From positions 1 through 16,274 of the forward strand of contig JAJRWJ010000357.1 of the NCBI GenBank assembly GCA_024276805.1: a stretch of DNA of 16,274 bases. Reading direction: 5' to 3'. The notes below the pieces were generated by a model that saw only the letters and a list, made by a program, of their open reading frames with translations, was not told the DNA's origin and searched no databases. Positions 6,025 through 13,107 of this stretch are shown one piece after another. Every line of letters begins with the position of its first letter. Within the stretch, counting starts at the first letter, position 1. Both the position numbers and the translations under genes were made by a program. The DNA is from Gammaproteobacteria bacterium. GTDB taxonomy: Bacteria > Pseudomonadota > Gammaproteobacteria > Methylococcales > Methylomonadaceae.

Positions 6025-7803
6025 ATGAAAAAATTCATTGAAACACTGGTTGAAGAGCATGGAGGCCGGGCCAGCGAACTGCTGCAAATCCTGATAAAAG
6101 TCCAGGCCCGCTGGCATCATGTGCCCCGGGATTGTATCGAGCAGCTGGCAGAGCAACTGCATATTCCCCGGACACGGGTGATCAGTGTCGTTGAATTCTA
6201 TACTTTTCTGCATGCCCAGCCACGAGGGGAATATGAAATCCTGATCAGTGATTCGATCACCGACCGGATGCTGGGCAAGCCGCAGCTGATGGATTTTCTG
6301 GCCGCTAAGCTTCAGGTGCAGGTCGGCGCCGTTCGTCAGGATGGCTTGGTCAGCCTGGACAATACCTCCTGCACCGGCATGTGTGATCAGGGGCCAGCCG
6401 GGTTGATCAATGGTCGGGCAGTCACTGCTCTCGATACCAGGAAAGTTGTTGCGATCGCCGAGTTGATCGCCAGCAAGGTTCCTGTAGAGGAATGGTCCGG
6501 GGATTTTTTCCTGGTTCATGACAATATTCGTAAAGCGGGTCTGCTGCTGGGCGATACCATTGGCAATGGCGTGGCCCTGCACTCAGCCTTTGCCAGGGGG
6601 CTGGATGAAACCCTGCGGGAACTGGACATCTCGGGTTTGCGTGGTCGCGGCGGCGCCGGCTTCAAAACGGCTCTGAAATGGCGTTTCGCGAAGCAGGAGC
6701 AGGACTCTGAACGATTTGTGGTGTGCAATGCCGACGAGGGTGAGCCGGGCACCTTCAAGGACCGGGTGCTGCTGAACAGCCATGCGCATGAGCTGTTCGA
6801 AGGTATGACCCTGTGTGCGGCGATTATCGGAGCGAAACAGGGATTCCTGTATTTGCGTGGCGAATACCAGTATCTGTATGAACCGCTGCAACAGGTATTG
6901 CAGCAGCGCCGCCAGTCTGGTTTGCTGGGCGGCAATATCGCCGGACAGGATGTTACTTTCGACATCGAGATTCATGTTGGCGCCGGCGCCTATATCTGCG
7001 GCGAGGAATCGGCGTTGATCGAATCGCTGGAAGGCAAGTGCGGCATCCCCCGGAACCGGCCGCCCTATCCGGTTTCCCAGGGCTATCTGGGCAAGCCGAC
7101 GGTGGTCAACAATGTCGAAACCTTCGTTGCTGCTGCAAAGGTCGCCGTGCATGGTGGCGACTGGTTTGCCGCCCGGGGTACGGAGCAGTCGAAGGGCAGC
7201 AAGATTCTCAGCATCAGCGGCGACTGCCGGCATCCCGGTATCTATGAATACAATTTTGGCGTCAGCGTGGCTGGAATTCTGGACGACTGTGGCGCTGACG
7301 ATGTGTTCGGGGTACAGATTGGCGGGCCTTCCGGTACTTTTATCGGCAATGCCGAATTTGACCGCAAACTGGCCTTCGAGGATCTGGCTACCGGTGGTTC
7401 ATTCATCGTCTTCGACAACAGCCGCAATGTTCTGGACATCGTACAGAATTTCACCGATTTTTTTGCCCATGAGAGCTGCGGTTTCTGCACCCCGTGCCGG
7501 GTTGGCACCGCGCTGCTGAAAAAGCAGTTCGACAAGATCCAACAGGGGCATGGGTCCGCCGGTGATCTGCTGGAGCTGGAAAGACTGGGCCGCCTGATAA
7601 AAACCACCAGCCACTGCGGACTGGGGCAGACCGCGGCCAATCCGATATTGACCACGTTACAGCGCTATCCGGAATTATACCAAAGACAGCTGAAAAAAAT
7701 CAGCTTCGAGCCGGGCTTCGACCTGGATGGCTCGCTGGAAACCGCGAGAAAGCTGAGTCGGCGCAATGATCCCGCCGCCCATTTGACGCAAGGAGGAGAG
7801 TGA
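6025..7803 (+). CDS. hoxF: NAD-reducing hydrogenase diaphorase subunit HoxF
   Basis: Large subunit of the diaphorase part of a bidirectional NAD-linked [NiFe] hydrogenase, carrying FMN and the NAD(H) site. ATG 6025 is preceded by AAAGGGA, and the product has 592 residues, close to the roughly 600 of Ralstonia-type HoxF. Residues 1-155 are a NuoE-like domain and about 185-560 are NuoF-like. Visible motifs: LRGRGGAGF (about 203-212, FMN/NAD loop), CNADEGEPGTFKDR, GAGAYICGEESALIESLEG (about 319-337), and the [4Fe-4S] ligands ESCGFCTPCRVGT (about 483-495) plus a distal cysteine in SHCGLG (about 531). In the NuoE-like part the second cysteine pair is kept (CTGMC) but the first pair is replaced by SDSITD, so a normal [2Fe-2S] centre there is doubtful. 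There is no separate hoxE in the window; this fused domain takes its place. The gene heads the operon, and its stop overlaps the hoxU start by one base. Confidence 0.95.
   Translation: MKKFIETLVEEHGGRASELLQILIKVQARWHHVPRDCIEQLAEQLHIPRTRVISVVEFYTFLHAQPRGEYEILISDSITDRMLGKPQLMDFLAAKLQVQVGAVRQDGLVSLDNTSCTGMCDQGPAGLINGRAVTALDTRKVVAIAELIASKVPVEEWSGDFFLVHDNIRKAGLLLGDTIGNGVALHSAFARGLDETLRELDISGLRGRGGAGFKTALKWRFAKQEQDSERFVVCNADEGEPGTFKDRVLLNSHAHELFEGMTLCAAIIGAKQGFLYLRGEYQYLYEPLQQVLQQRRQSGLLGGNIAGQDVTFDIEIHVGAGAYICGEESALIESLEGKCGIPRNRPPYPVSQGYLGKPTVVNNVETFVAAAKVAVHGGDWFAARGTEQSKGSKILSISGDCRHPGIYEYNFGVSVAGILDDCGADDVFGVQIGGPSGTFIGNAEFDRKLAFEDLATGGSFIVFDNSRNVLDIVQNFTDFFAHESCGFCTPCRVGTALLKKQFDKIQQGHGSAGDLLELERLGRLIKTTSHCGLGQTAANPILTTLQRYPELYQRQLKKISFEPGFDLDGSLETARKLSRRNDPAAHLTQGGE
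7790..7796 (+). promoter_or_regulatory. Strong ribosome binding site that sets the hoxU start
   Basis: AAGGAGG (7790-7796) lies inside the end of hoxF, six bases before ATG 7803. It favours that ATG over the GTG at 7800, which would be three bases closer. The hoxF stop and hoxU start share one base (TGATG), suggesting translational coupling. Confidence 0.75.
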
Positions 7804-8519
7804 TGAGCAAGACCATCAGCATCGATGGCAGACAGGTGGAATTTGTCGACGGCCAGACGATTATGGAAGCGGCCGCCGCCGCAGGCGTCTATATTCCGCA
7901 TCTGTGCCATCACCCGGATTTTACTCCGCACGGCAGTTGTAAATTGTGTACAGTCAAGGTCAATGGCCGGAACTGTTCGGCCTGTACCTTTCCGGCGCAG
8001 GAGGGGCAGGAAGTATTGAACGAAACCGATGAACTGCGCGAAGACCGGCGCATGATCACGCAAATGCTGTTCGTCGAGGGCAATCATTTCTGTCCTTCCT
8101 GTGAAAAATCCGGGAACTGCCAGCTGCAGGCGGTGGCCTATTATTTGCAGATGCTGGACGATCACTTTCCACTGTTCTTCGCCTCGCGGGAACTGGATGC
8201 CAGTCATCCGGAGGTGATGATCGATCATGACCGGTGTATTTTCTGCACCCTGTGTGTGCGAGCCAGTCATCTGGATGGCAAGGAGGTCTTCGCCATCAGC
8301 GGCCGTGGCATCAACAAGCATCTGATCGTCAATTCCCCCAGCGGTAAACTCCAGGACAGCGCTCTCGAGGCAGGCGATCGTGCCGTGGACATCTGTCCGA
8401 CCGGTGCGATCCTGCGCAAGGGTATTGGCTATCGGGTGCCGATAGGCAAGCGCATCTTCGATCTGAAAAAAATCGATGCCGTCAGTCTGGCGGAGCAGGG
8501 TGGCGCACATGGCGAATAA
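7803..8519 (+). CDS. hoxU: NAD-reducing hydrogenase diaphorase subunit HoxU
   Basis: Iron-sulfur electron-transfer subunit that links the HoxF flavin to the hydrogenase half; it is homologous to the N-terminal part of NuoG. The product has 238 residues. From the N-terminus: a ferredoxin-like [2Fe-2S] domain with CHHPDFTPHGSCKLC and a further cysteine in NCSAC, a His-Cys3 [4Fe-4S] site in GNHFCPSCEKSGNC (about 97-110), and a [4Fe-4S] site with CIFCTLC (about 144-150) and its fourth ligand in DICPTGA (about 199). All ligands expected for the HoxU family are present. The gene overlaps hoxY by 11 bases. Confidence 0.95.
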   Translation: MSKTISIDGRQVEFVDGQTIMEAAAAAGVYIPHLCHHPDFTPHGSCKLCTVKVNGRNCSACTFPAQEGQEVLNETDELREDRRMITQMLFVEGNHFCPSCEKSGNCQLQAVAYYLQMLDDHFPLFFASRELDASHPEVMIDHDRCIFCTLCVRASHLDGKEVFAISGRGINKHLIVNSPSGKLQDSALEAGDRAVDICPTGAILRKGIGYRVPIGKRIFDLKKIDAVSLAEQGGAHGE

Positions 8520-9048
8520 GATCAGATTGGCCACGACCTCGCTGGCAGGCTGTTTTGGCTGCCATATGTCATTGCTGGATATCGATGAGCGCATCCTGGA
8601 GCTGGCCGAACTGGTGGAATTCAATCGCACTCCGATCACCGATATAAAGCATTGTGGCGATTGTGATGTCGGTCTCATCGAGGGCGGTGTCTGCAATTCG
8701 GAAAATGTCCATGTGTTGCGGGAATTTCGCGGCAACTGCAAGATTCTGGTCGCCGTCGGCGCCTGTGCAATCAACGGTGGCTTGCCCGCGATGCGCAATT
8801 TCATCCCGCTCGGGGAATGTCTCAAGGAAGCCTATATCGATGCTATCGGCGTGGAAAACGCACAGATTCCCAGCGACCCGGAGCTGCCGCTGCTGCTGGA
8901 AAACGTGCATCCGATCCATGAGCTGGTCAAGGTGGATTATTTTTTGCCGGGCTGTCCGCCATGCGCCGATGTGTTCTGGAAGTTTCTCACCGACCTGATC
9001 GGGGGCAGGGAGCCTTCGCTGCCCTATGAGTTGATACACTACGATTGA
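8509..9048 (+). CDS. hoxY: NAD-reducing [NiFe] hydrogenase small subunit HoxY
   Basis: Small subunit holding the proximal [4Fe-4S] cluster that passes electrons between the nickel-iron site and HoxU. ATG 8509 gives 179 residues. Likely cluster ligands are C15 and C18 (AGCFGCHMS), C86 (VGACAINGG) and C149 (PGCPPC). It lacks the medial and distal cluster domain and the twin-arginine signal of membrane-bound enzymes, as expected for a soluble group 3d type enzyme. Unusually it has several additional cysteines: C49 and C52 in HCGDC, C62, and C152 directly after the ligand motif, giving CPPC. The sequence is nearer the shorter HoxY type than the Ralstonia form with its N-terminal extension. Start choice is supported by an upstream GGAG and an 11-base overlap with hoxU. 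Confidence 0.95.
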   Translation: MANKIRLATTSLAGCFGCHMSLLDIDERILELAELVEFNRTPITDIKHCGDCDVGLIEGGVCNSENVHVLREFRGNCKILVAVGACAINGGLPAMRNFIPLGECLKEAYIDAIGVENAQIPSDPELPLLLENVHPIHELVKVDYFLPGCPPCADVFWKFLTDLIGGREPSLPYELIHYD

Positions 9049-9052
9049 TCTG

Positions 9053-9069
9053 CCGCCTTGCCAAGGCGG
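9053..9069 (+). promoter_or_regulatory. Intercistronic hairpin between hoxY and hoxH
   Basis: CCGCCTTG (9053-9060) and CAAGGCGG (9062-9069) are perfect inverted repeats around one central base, realistically a seven-base stem with the loop GCC. It starts four bases after the hoxY stop, in the only sizeable gap of the hox operon (95 bases). There is no T-run, so it is more likely a processing or stabilizing stem than a terminator. Confidence 0.4.
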
Positions 9070-9143
9070 AGCGGCGTATTCAGTCGGCGAAGGCGGCCAC
9101 CCTGGCGGGCATTGACAGTACCAATCATTCCGAGATTACGCTT

Positions 9144-10649
9144 ATGTATGAACAACTAGAGACCGCTGAGAGCAGCGATAACCTGCGCCGTGTGGCGGTC
9201 GATCCGGTGACCCGCGTGGAAGGGCACGGCAAAGTCACATTGCTGCTGGATGCCGACAATCATGTCAGACAGGCGCGTCTGCATATCGTCGAATTCAGGG
9301 GCTTCGAGCGGTTCATTCAGGGCCGGCCCTACTGGGAGTTGCCGGTGCTGGTGCAGCGTTTGTGTGGTATCTGTCCGGTCAGTCATCACCTGGCCGCGGC
9401 CAAGGCCATCGATCAGCTGGTGGGTGTCGATCCGGAAAACCTGCCGCCCGCCGCCGACAAGTTGCGCCGGTTGTTGCATTTTGGCCAGGTGCTGCAATCC
9501 CATTCCCTGCATTTTTTCAACCTGGCCAGTCCCGATCTGTTGTTTGGCTTCGACAGTGATGTGGCAAAACGCAACATCATTGGCATACTGCAGGAATATC
9601 CCGATATAGGCCTGCAGGGCGTGAAAATGCGCAAATACGGCCAGGAAGTGATCCGTATGGTTTCCGGAAAGCGTATTCACGGCACCTGCGCCATTGCCGG
9701 CGGCATGAACAAATCGTTGAGCCGGGAAGAGCGGGATTATCTGCTGGAGGATATTGGTCAGATCCTGAAATGGGCTGAACAGGCGGTTGCCCTGATCAAA
9801 AAAGTGCATTGTTCGAATCTGCCCTATTACGATCAATTTGCCACGATACGCAGCCACTATCTAGGGTTGGTCAAGTCCAGCGGCGCACTGGAACTTTATC
9901 ATGGCGGCATCCGGGCCAGAGACAGGCAGGGGGGCATCATTCTCGATCATCAGGATTATTGCCGGTACAACGAGATCATCCATGAACAGGTCAAGTCCTG
10001 GACCTACATGAAGTTCCCTTATCTGCTGTCCCTGGGCAGCGAGCAGGGCTGGTATCGCGTCGGTCCGCTGGCACGGGTCAACATCTGTGATCGCATCGAT
10101 ACCCCGAAGGCCGAAGCAGCGCGGCAGGATTTCAAGGCGCATGGCGACGAGCCGATGATTCACAGCACCCTGGCGACGCATTGGGCGCGCCTGATCGAAG
10201 TACTGCATTGCGCCGAATCCATCCAGGGTCTGCTGCATGACCCTGATGTTCTGTCTCAGGATCTGCTGCTGCAGGGCGAAAAACGCTGTGAAGGCATTGG
10301 CGTGATCGAGGCGCCCCGAGGCACGTTGTTCCATCATTACCAGATTGACGAAAACGATATCGTCACCAAGGCCAATCTGATCGTTTCCACCACCAGCAAC
10401 AATCAGGCGATGAATGAATCGGTGCGGCAGGTGGCCGCCACTTATCTGGATGGCAGGGAATTGACCGAACCACTGTTGAATCATCTGGAAGTCGCTATTC
10501 GCGCCTATGACCCCTGTCTGTCCTGCGCCACACATGCGTTGGGCAAAATGCCGCTGCAGCTGGAACTGGTCGATGCCAGTGGCCGGGTGATCGACAGGCT
10601 GGTCAGGGAAAGCGACGGGATGCTGCAAAGATCGCTTGCCGATGCCTGA
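9144..10649 (+). CDS. hoxH: NAD-reducing [NiFe] hydrogenase large catalytic subunit HoxH
   Basis: Catalytic subunit that carries the Ni-Fe(CN)2CO centre and splits or forms H2. I choose ATG 9144 (501 residues), since it places the conserved VAVDPVTRVEGHGKV at residues 17-31; an in-frame TTG at 9045 would add 33 residues that look like spacer. Active-site cysteines are in RLCGICPVSHH (C74, C77) and DPCLSCATH (C458, C461). The precursor ends with a 37-residue tail after H464, which the neighbouring HoxW protease should remove once nickel is inserted. EFRGFERFIQGRPYWE and MKFPYL are typical of HoxH of group 3d NAD-linked enzymes. The ribosome binding site before 9144 is weak. The stop overlaps the hoxW start by eight bases. 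Confidence 0.96.
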   Translation: MYEQLETAESSDNLRRVAVDPVTRVEGHGKVTLLLDADNHVRQARLHIVEFRGFERFIQGRPYWELPVLVQRLCGICPVSHHLAAAKAIDQLVGVDPENLPPAADKLRRLLHFGQVLQSHSLHFFNLASPDLLFGFDSDVAKRNIIGILQEYPDIGLQGVKMRKYGQEVIRMVSGKRIHGTCAIAGGMNKSLSREERDYLLEDIGQILKWAEQAVALIKKVHCSNLPYYDQFATIRSHYLGLVKSSGALELYHGGIRARDRQGGIILDHQDYCRYNEIIHEQVKSWTYMKFPYLLSLGSEQGWYRVGPLARVNICDRIDTPKAEAARQDFKAHGDEPMIHSTLATHWARLIEVLHCAESIQGLLHDPDVLSQDLLLQGEKRCEGIGVIEAPRGTLFHHYQIDENDIVTKANLIVSTTSNNQAMNESVRQVAATYLDGRELTEPLLNHLEVAIRAYDPCLSCATHALGKMPLQLELVDASGRVIDRLVRESDGMLQRSLADA

Positions 10650-11133
10650 GCCGGTTCTGGTTTTTGCCTGCGGCAATCCCAGTCGCGGTGACGATGCGCT
10701 GGCGCCCATGCTGCTGGAACAGTTGCAGAACAGCCGTGCGCATTGGCCGGGCTGTGAGTTTCTGATGGATTTTCAACTGCAGATAGAACACGCGCTGGAC
10801 CTGCAACAGCGGGATCTGGTGCTGTTTGTCGATGCCGCCATGGACTGCCGCGGCCCTTTTGAGTTGAGTCTGCTGGCTCCAGCCCGCGACAACAGCTATA
10901 CCACGCATGCGATGAGTCCTGCGGCGCTGCTGCAGGTCTACCGGTCGATTACCCGGGAAACGCCGCCGCCCGGTTTTTTGCTGAAAATCGGGGCGGAAAA
11001 ATTTGCCCTGGGTGATACTTTGAGCAGCCATGCCGAACGGAATCTGCTGCAGGCCGGGCAATTTGTGGAAAGTCTGTTGAAAGAGCCGGATGCCGGGGTC
11101 TGGCGGCAGAGGCTGGCGTTGATTGATGCATGA
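10642..11133 (+). CDS. hoxW: Hydrogenase maturation endopeptidase HoxW
   Basis: Member of the HybD/HoxW peptidase family (M52-like) that cleaves the C-terminal extension of HoxH after nickel insertion, closing the active site. ATG 10642 overlaps the hoxH stop by eight bases (ATGCCTGA); the product has 163 residues, normal for the family. Visible family features are VFACGNPSRGDDALAPML at the N-terminus with the conserved GN and DD, QLQIEHALDL with a likely metal-sensing glutamate, VLFVDAAMD, and YTTHAMSP carrying the conserved histidine. Placement directly behind its presumed substrate gene supports specificity for HoxH. Confidence 0.92.
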   Translation: MPEPVLVFACGNPSRGDDALAPMLLEQLQNSRAHWPGCEFLMDFQLQIEHALDLQQRDLVLFVDAAMDCRGPFELSLLAPARDNSYTTHAMSPAALLQVYRSITRETPPPGFLLKIGAEKFALGDTLSSHAERNLLQAGQFVESLLKEPDAGVWRQRLALIDA

Positions 11134-11467
11134 AATCTCGCTGTTGGAAAATGTTCTGGAAATCCTGCAATGCAGCGCCCGGGAGCAGGGTTTTACCCGG
11201 GTGCTCAAAGTCAGCCTGGAAATCGGGGAGTTGTCCTGTGTCGCGGAGGATGCCCTGCGCTTCGGTTTTGCCGCTGTGATGCGGGGTACACTGGCGGAGC
11301 ATGCCGATCTGGAAATCCAGTGCGTCAGGGGCATCGGTCAGTGCCGGCAATGCCGGCGGCAGGTGCAGCTGCAGACCCTGCATGATCCCTGTCCTGTCTG
11401 CGGCAGTTTTGGGATTACGGTCATTCAGGGGCAGGAAATGAAAATCAGGGAACTGCAGGTTGTTTGA
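11126..11467 (+). CDS. hypA: Hydrogenase nickel incorporation protein HypA
   Basis: Nickel metallochaperone that delivers Ni to the large hydrogenase subunit together with HypB. ATG 11126 gives the invariant MHE N-terminus (nickel binding through the N-terminal amine and H2), which fixes the start; it overlaps the hoxW stop by eight bases (ATGCATGA). The 113-residue product has the structural zinc site C73-x2-C76 and C89-x2-C92. The partner genes hypB, hypC, hypD, hypE and hypF do not appear in the window. Having hypA alone here may reflect a dedicated HypA for this enzyme. Confidence 0.95.
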   Translation: MHEISLLENVLEILQCSAREQGFTRVLKVSLEIGELSCVAEDALRFGFAAVMRGTLAEHADLEIQCVRGIGQCRQCRRQVQLQTLHDPCPVCGSFGITVIQGQEMKIRELQVV

Positions 11468-11561
11468 TGCAGTTCTGTTCGGAGGGGGGATGCCGGGATT
11501 GCGCAGTTGATTGTGGCTTCCCATCCGCCGGGAAATGAATCTTTAACAGAAGTTGAAATGT

Positions 11562-11570
11562 AAAGGAGGA
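11562..11570 (+). promoter_or_regulatory. Strong ribosome binding site of hupE
   Basis: AAAGGAGGA lies a few bases before ATG 11574 and decides that start against the upstream in-frame TTG at 11553. The 106-base gap after hypA shows no clear hairpin terminator, so hupE is probably still in the hox transcript. Confidence 0.7.
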
Positions 11571-11573
11571 GCC

Positions 11574-12137
11574 ATGAAAGTAGTATACCAAGTGACAGCA
11601 TCGATCATCCTGTTGCTTCCGATGCCGGCCTTTGCCCATACCGGTACGCTGCAGGCATCCGGCATGCTGCAGGGGTTGATGCATCCTCTCTCGGGTGTCG
11701 ACCACCTGCTGGCGATGCTGGCTGTCGGAATCTGGGCCGTGCAGCTTGGCGGCGCAAAAACCTGGCTGCTGCCATTGACCTTCACAGGCATCATGGCGGC
11801 ATCCAGCCTGCTGGGAATGGCTGGATTCGACGGCGCCTACGTGGAAGCCGGGATTCTTTCATCCTGCGTGCTGCTGGCGGTTTTCATCACCCGGTCGACG
11901 CGCTTTTCGTCACCGGCGAGTATGCTGATCGTGGCTGGTTTTGCGTTGTTTCACGGCATCAGTCATGGTGGGGAAATGCCGGCTGATCTGAATGGTTTTT
12001 TGTATATGGCTGGATTTGTCAGCGCCACGGCGCTGCTGCATGTCCTGGGTATTGCCTGCGGGTTGCTGTACAGACATGTGCGGTCGGTGAAATACAAGCA
12101 GGAACAGCCCGTTGCAATCGACCATGACGGCCGATAG
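11574..12137 (+). CDS. hupE: HupE/UreJ family protein, probable nickel permease
   Basis: Inner-membrane protein of the HupE/UreJ family, members of which import Ni2+ for hydrogenase or urease. The 187-residue product starts with a cleavable signal peptide ending in MPAFA at about residue 21, so the mature protein would begin with a histidine (HTG). The family motif HPLSGVDHLLAMLAVG follows at about 37-52, with H37, D43 and H44 as likely metal ligands. Several hydrophobic segments fill the rest, with further histidines in FHGISHGGE (about 126 and 130) and LLHVLG. It closes the hydrogenase operon, which favours a nickel role over any other HupE/UreJ function. The C-terminus is a short, charged cytoplasmic tail. 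Confidence 0.9.
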   Translation: MKVVYQVTASIILLLPMPAFAHTGTLQASGMLQGLMHPLSGVDHLLAMLAVGIWAVQLGGAKTWLLPLTFTGIMAASSLLGMAGFDGAYVEAGILSSCVLLAVFITRSTRFSSPASMLIVAGFALFHGISHGGEMPADLNGFLYMAGFVSATALLHVLGIACGLLYRHVRSVKYKQEQPVAIDHDGR

Positions 12138-12432
12138 AATTCCAGTTGTTGCCTGTACAGGAAATCGAACCGTGGCGCGCAGTGTTTTGGTTTTGATTAA
12201 TCAGGAAAAACATTGACCAGACAGTATGTCGGGTTTCGCAGGATCAGCACCAGCCGGCAGTCTGTTGGTATGCGGCATGGCCGGTTGTGACTTCAAGTGC
12301 GTGGCAGGGTGGTGATGCGCGAGGGGCGCACAGGTTGTGTCCGAGGAGCGAAACCCAACAAAACGGACGCGTTGCACACCCAGTCGTTGTATTTCACCAC
12401 CACCCGCTCAATCTGGAGTGGGCCATTAACCG
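12138..12432. other. Gene-free stretch between hupE and the DUF4124 gene
   Basis: About 295 bases between two convergent genes. No open frame looks coding. It contains the palindrome TGATTAATCA (12194-12203), an imperfect CCGGC...GCCGG pair around 12253-12288, and the inverted-repeat element described separately at 12307-12405. No hairpin followed by a T-run was found, so the terminators for the two convergent genes are not identified. Confidence 0.5.
12307..12405. repeat. Degenerate inverted-repeat element
   Basis: The outer arms GGGTGGTG (12307-12314) and CACCACCC (12398-12405) are perfect inverted repeats enclosing about 83 bases. Inside are a TGCGC-N5-GCGCA stem (12316-12330) and a GTCCG...CGGAC pair (12339-12343 and 12364-12368). 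The centre, AGCGAAACCCAAC (12347-12359), resembles the small dispersed repeat type with AACCCAAC blocks that I recall from several gammaproteobacterial genomes; that link is from memory. Only one copy lies in this window, so dispersal cannot be shown. No transposase is present. Confidence 0.4.
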
Positions 12433-13011
12433 CTATTTGCCGCTGAGCTGCTGTTCTTCCACATAAGTCTGCAGGCCGCTGCTGCAGTCCACCAGAAACA
12501 CCAGATTGTCGCCGCTGCTTCTGGAATTCAGTTCCGAAGCTTCCACGCGGCCGCATTTGCCGCCAGCGAGAATGTGCTGTGCCGCTTTTCTTCTGAAGCG
12601 TTCGATTTCCGGCAGACGTGATTTGAAATTTTCCACCAGTGCAGGGCGTTCTCCCTGAGTGTAAGGGGGGATGGCAAAAGCGGAATATTGTTTTGGATGA
12701 CTTTTGATGAGTCGCTGGTTAATCCTGGTTTCCTCGATGCTTTCCTGCAGCAGTCGGGCCTGTTTTTCTGCAAGTTGCCGCTGGGCGATTTTTTGCTGTT
12801 CCAGTTTCTTCCGTGCCAGAAGGTTTCTTCTCCTTTCCTCCTCCAGACTGATCTTGGTGCCCGAAGTCAAATCAATTTCAGAAGCCAGTTCCTGATTGGT
12901 GCAGGGTTGATTCTGATAGGTGATTCTGTCATTGTTGTCGATGCATTTATAGACGCCGGCATGGCTATGGGCGGAAAAGAAAAATATCAATAAACACAGT
13001 GTTGATCGCAT
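12433..13011 (-). CDS. Secreted DUF4124 domain protein of unknown function
   Basis: Starts at ATG 13011, because CCTGAGG (read on the minus strand) is seven bases upstream of it and only one base from the alternative ATG 13017. The 192-residue product has a signal peptide of about 17 residues (ending SAHSHA), then the DUF4124 signature GVYKCIDNNDRITYQNQPC with its paired cysteines. A long charged helix, likely coiled coil (about 55-105), follows. The C-terminal region carries another cysteine pair, CGRVEASEL and FLVDCSSG, probably a second disulfide. DUF4124 proteins are common exported proteins of gammaproteobacteria with no settled role. It is transcribed against the hydrogenase operon and diverges from the next gene. 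Confidence 0.8.
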   Translation of the reverse strand: MRSTLCLLIFFFSAHSHAGVYKCIDNNDRITYQNQPCTNQELASEIDLTSGTKISLEEERRRNLLARKKLEQQKIAQRQLAEKQARLLQESIEETRINQRLIKSHPKQYSAFAIPPYTQGERPALVENFKSRLPEIERFRRKAAQHILAGGKCGRVEASELNSRSSGDNLVFLVDCSSGLQTYVEEQQLSGK

Positions 13012-13039
13012 GTTCATACCTCAGGAAATTGTTTTGTTC

Positions 13040-13045
13040 AGTATA
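13040..13045 (-). promoter_or_regulatory. Candidate -10 box for the DUF4124 gene
   Basis: On the minus strand the hexamer TATACT matches five of six bases of the sigma-70 -10 box and lies about 29 bases before ATG 13011. No good -35 box is found 16-18 bases upstream, so this is tentative. Confidence 0.25.
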
Positions 13046-13107
13046 GTCAAAAAACACCGGAATTTTATCTGCTGATGCAGCATTGACGTTTGATTTTTAC
13101 AGTAAAA

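Noticed and set aside
7665..8825. Long minus-strand open frame of 386 codons
   Set aside because: It lies wholly antisense to the end of hoxF, hoxU and the start of hoxY, which are certain genes; the product has no recognisable domain and looks like a codon-bias shadow.
9045..9143. HoxH start at TTG 9045 overlapping hoxY
   Set aside because: Adds 33 residues lacking similarity to HoxH N-termini and would translate through the hairpin; ATG 9144 leads straight into the conserved DPVTRVEGHG region.
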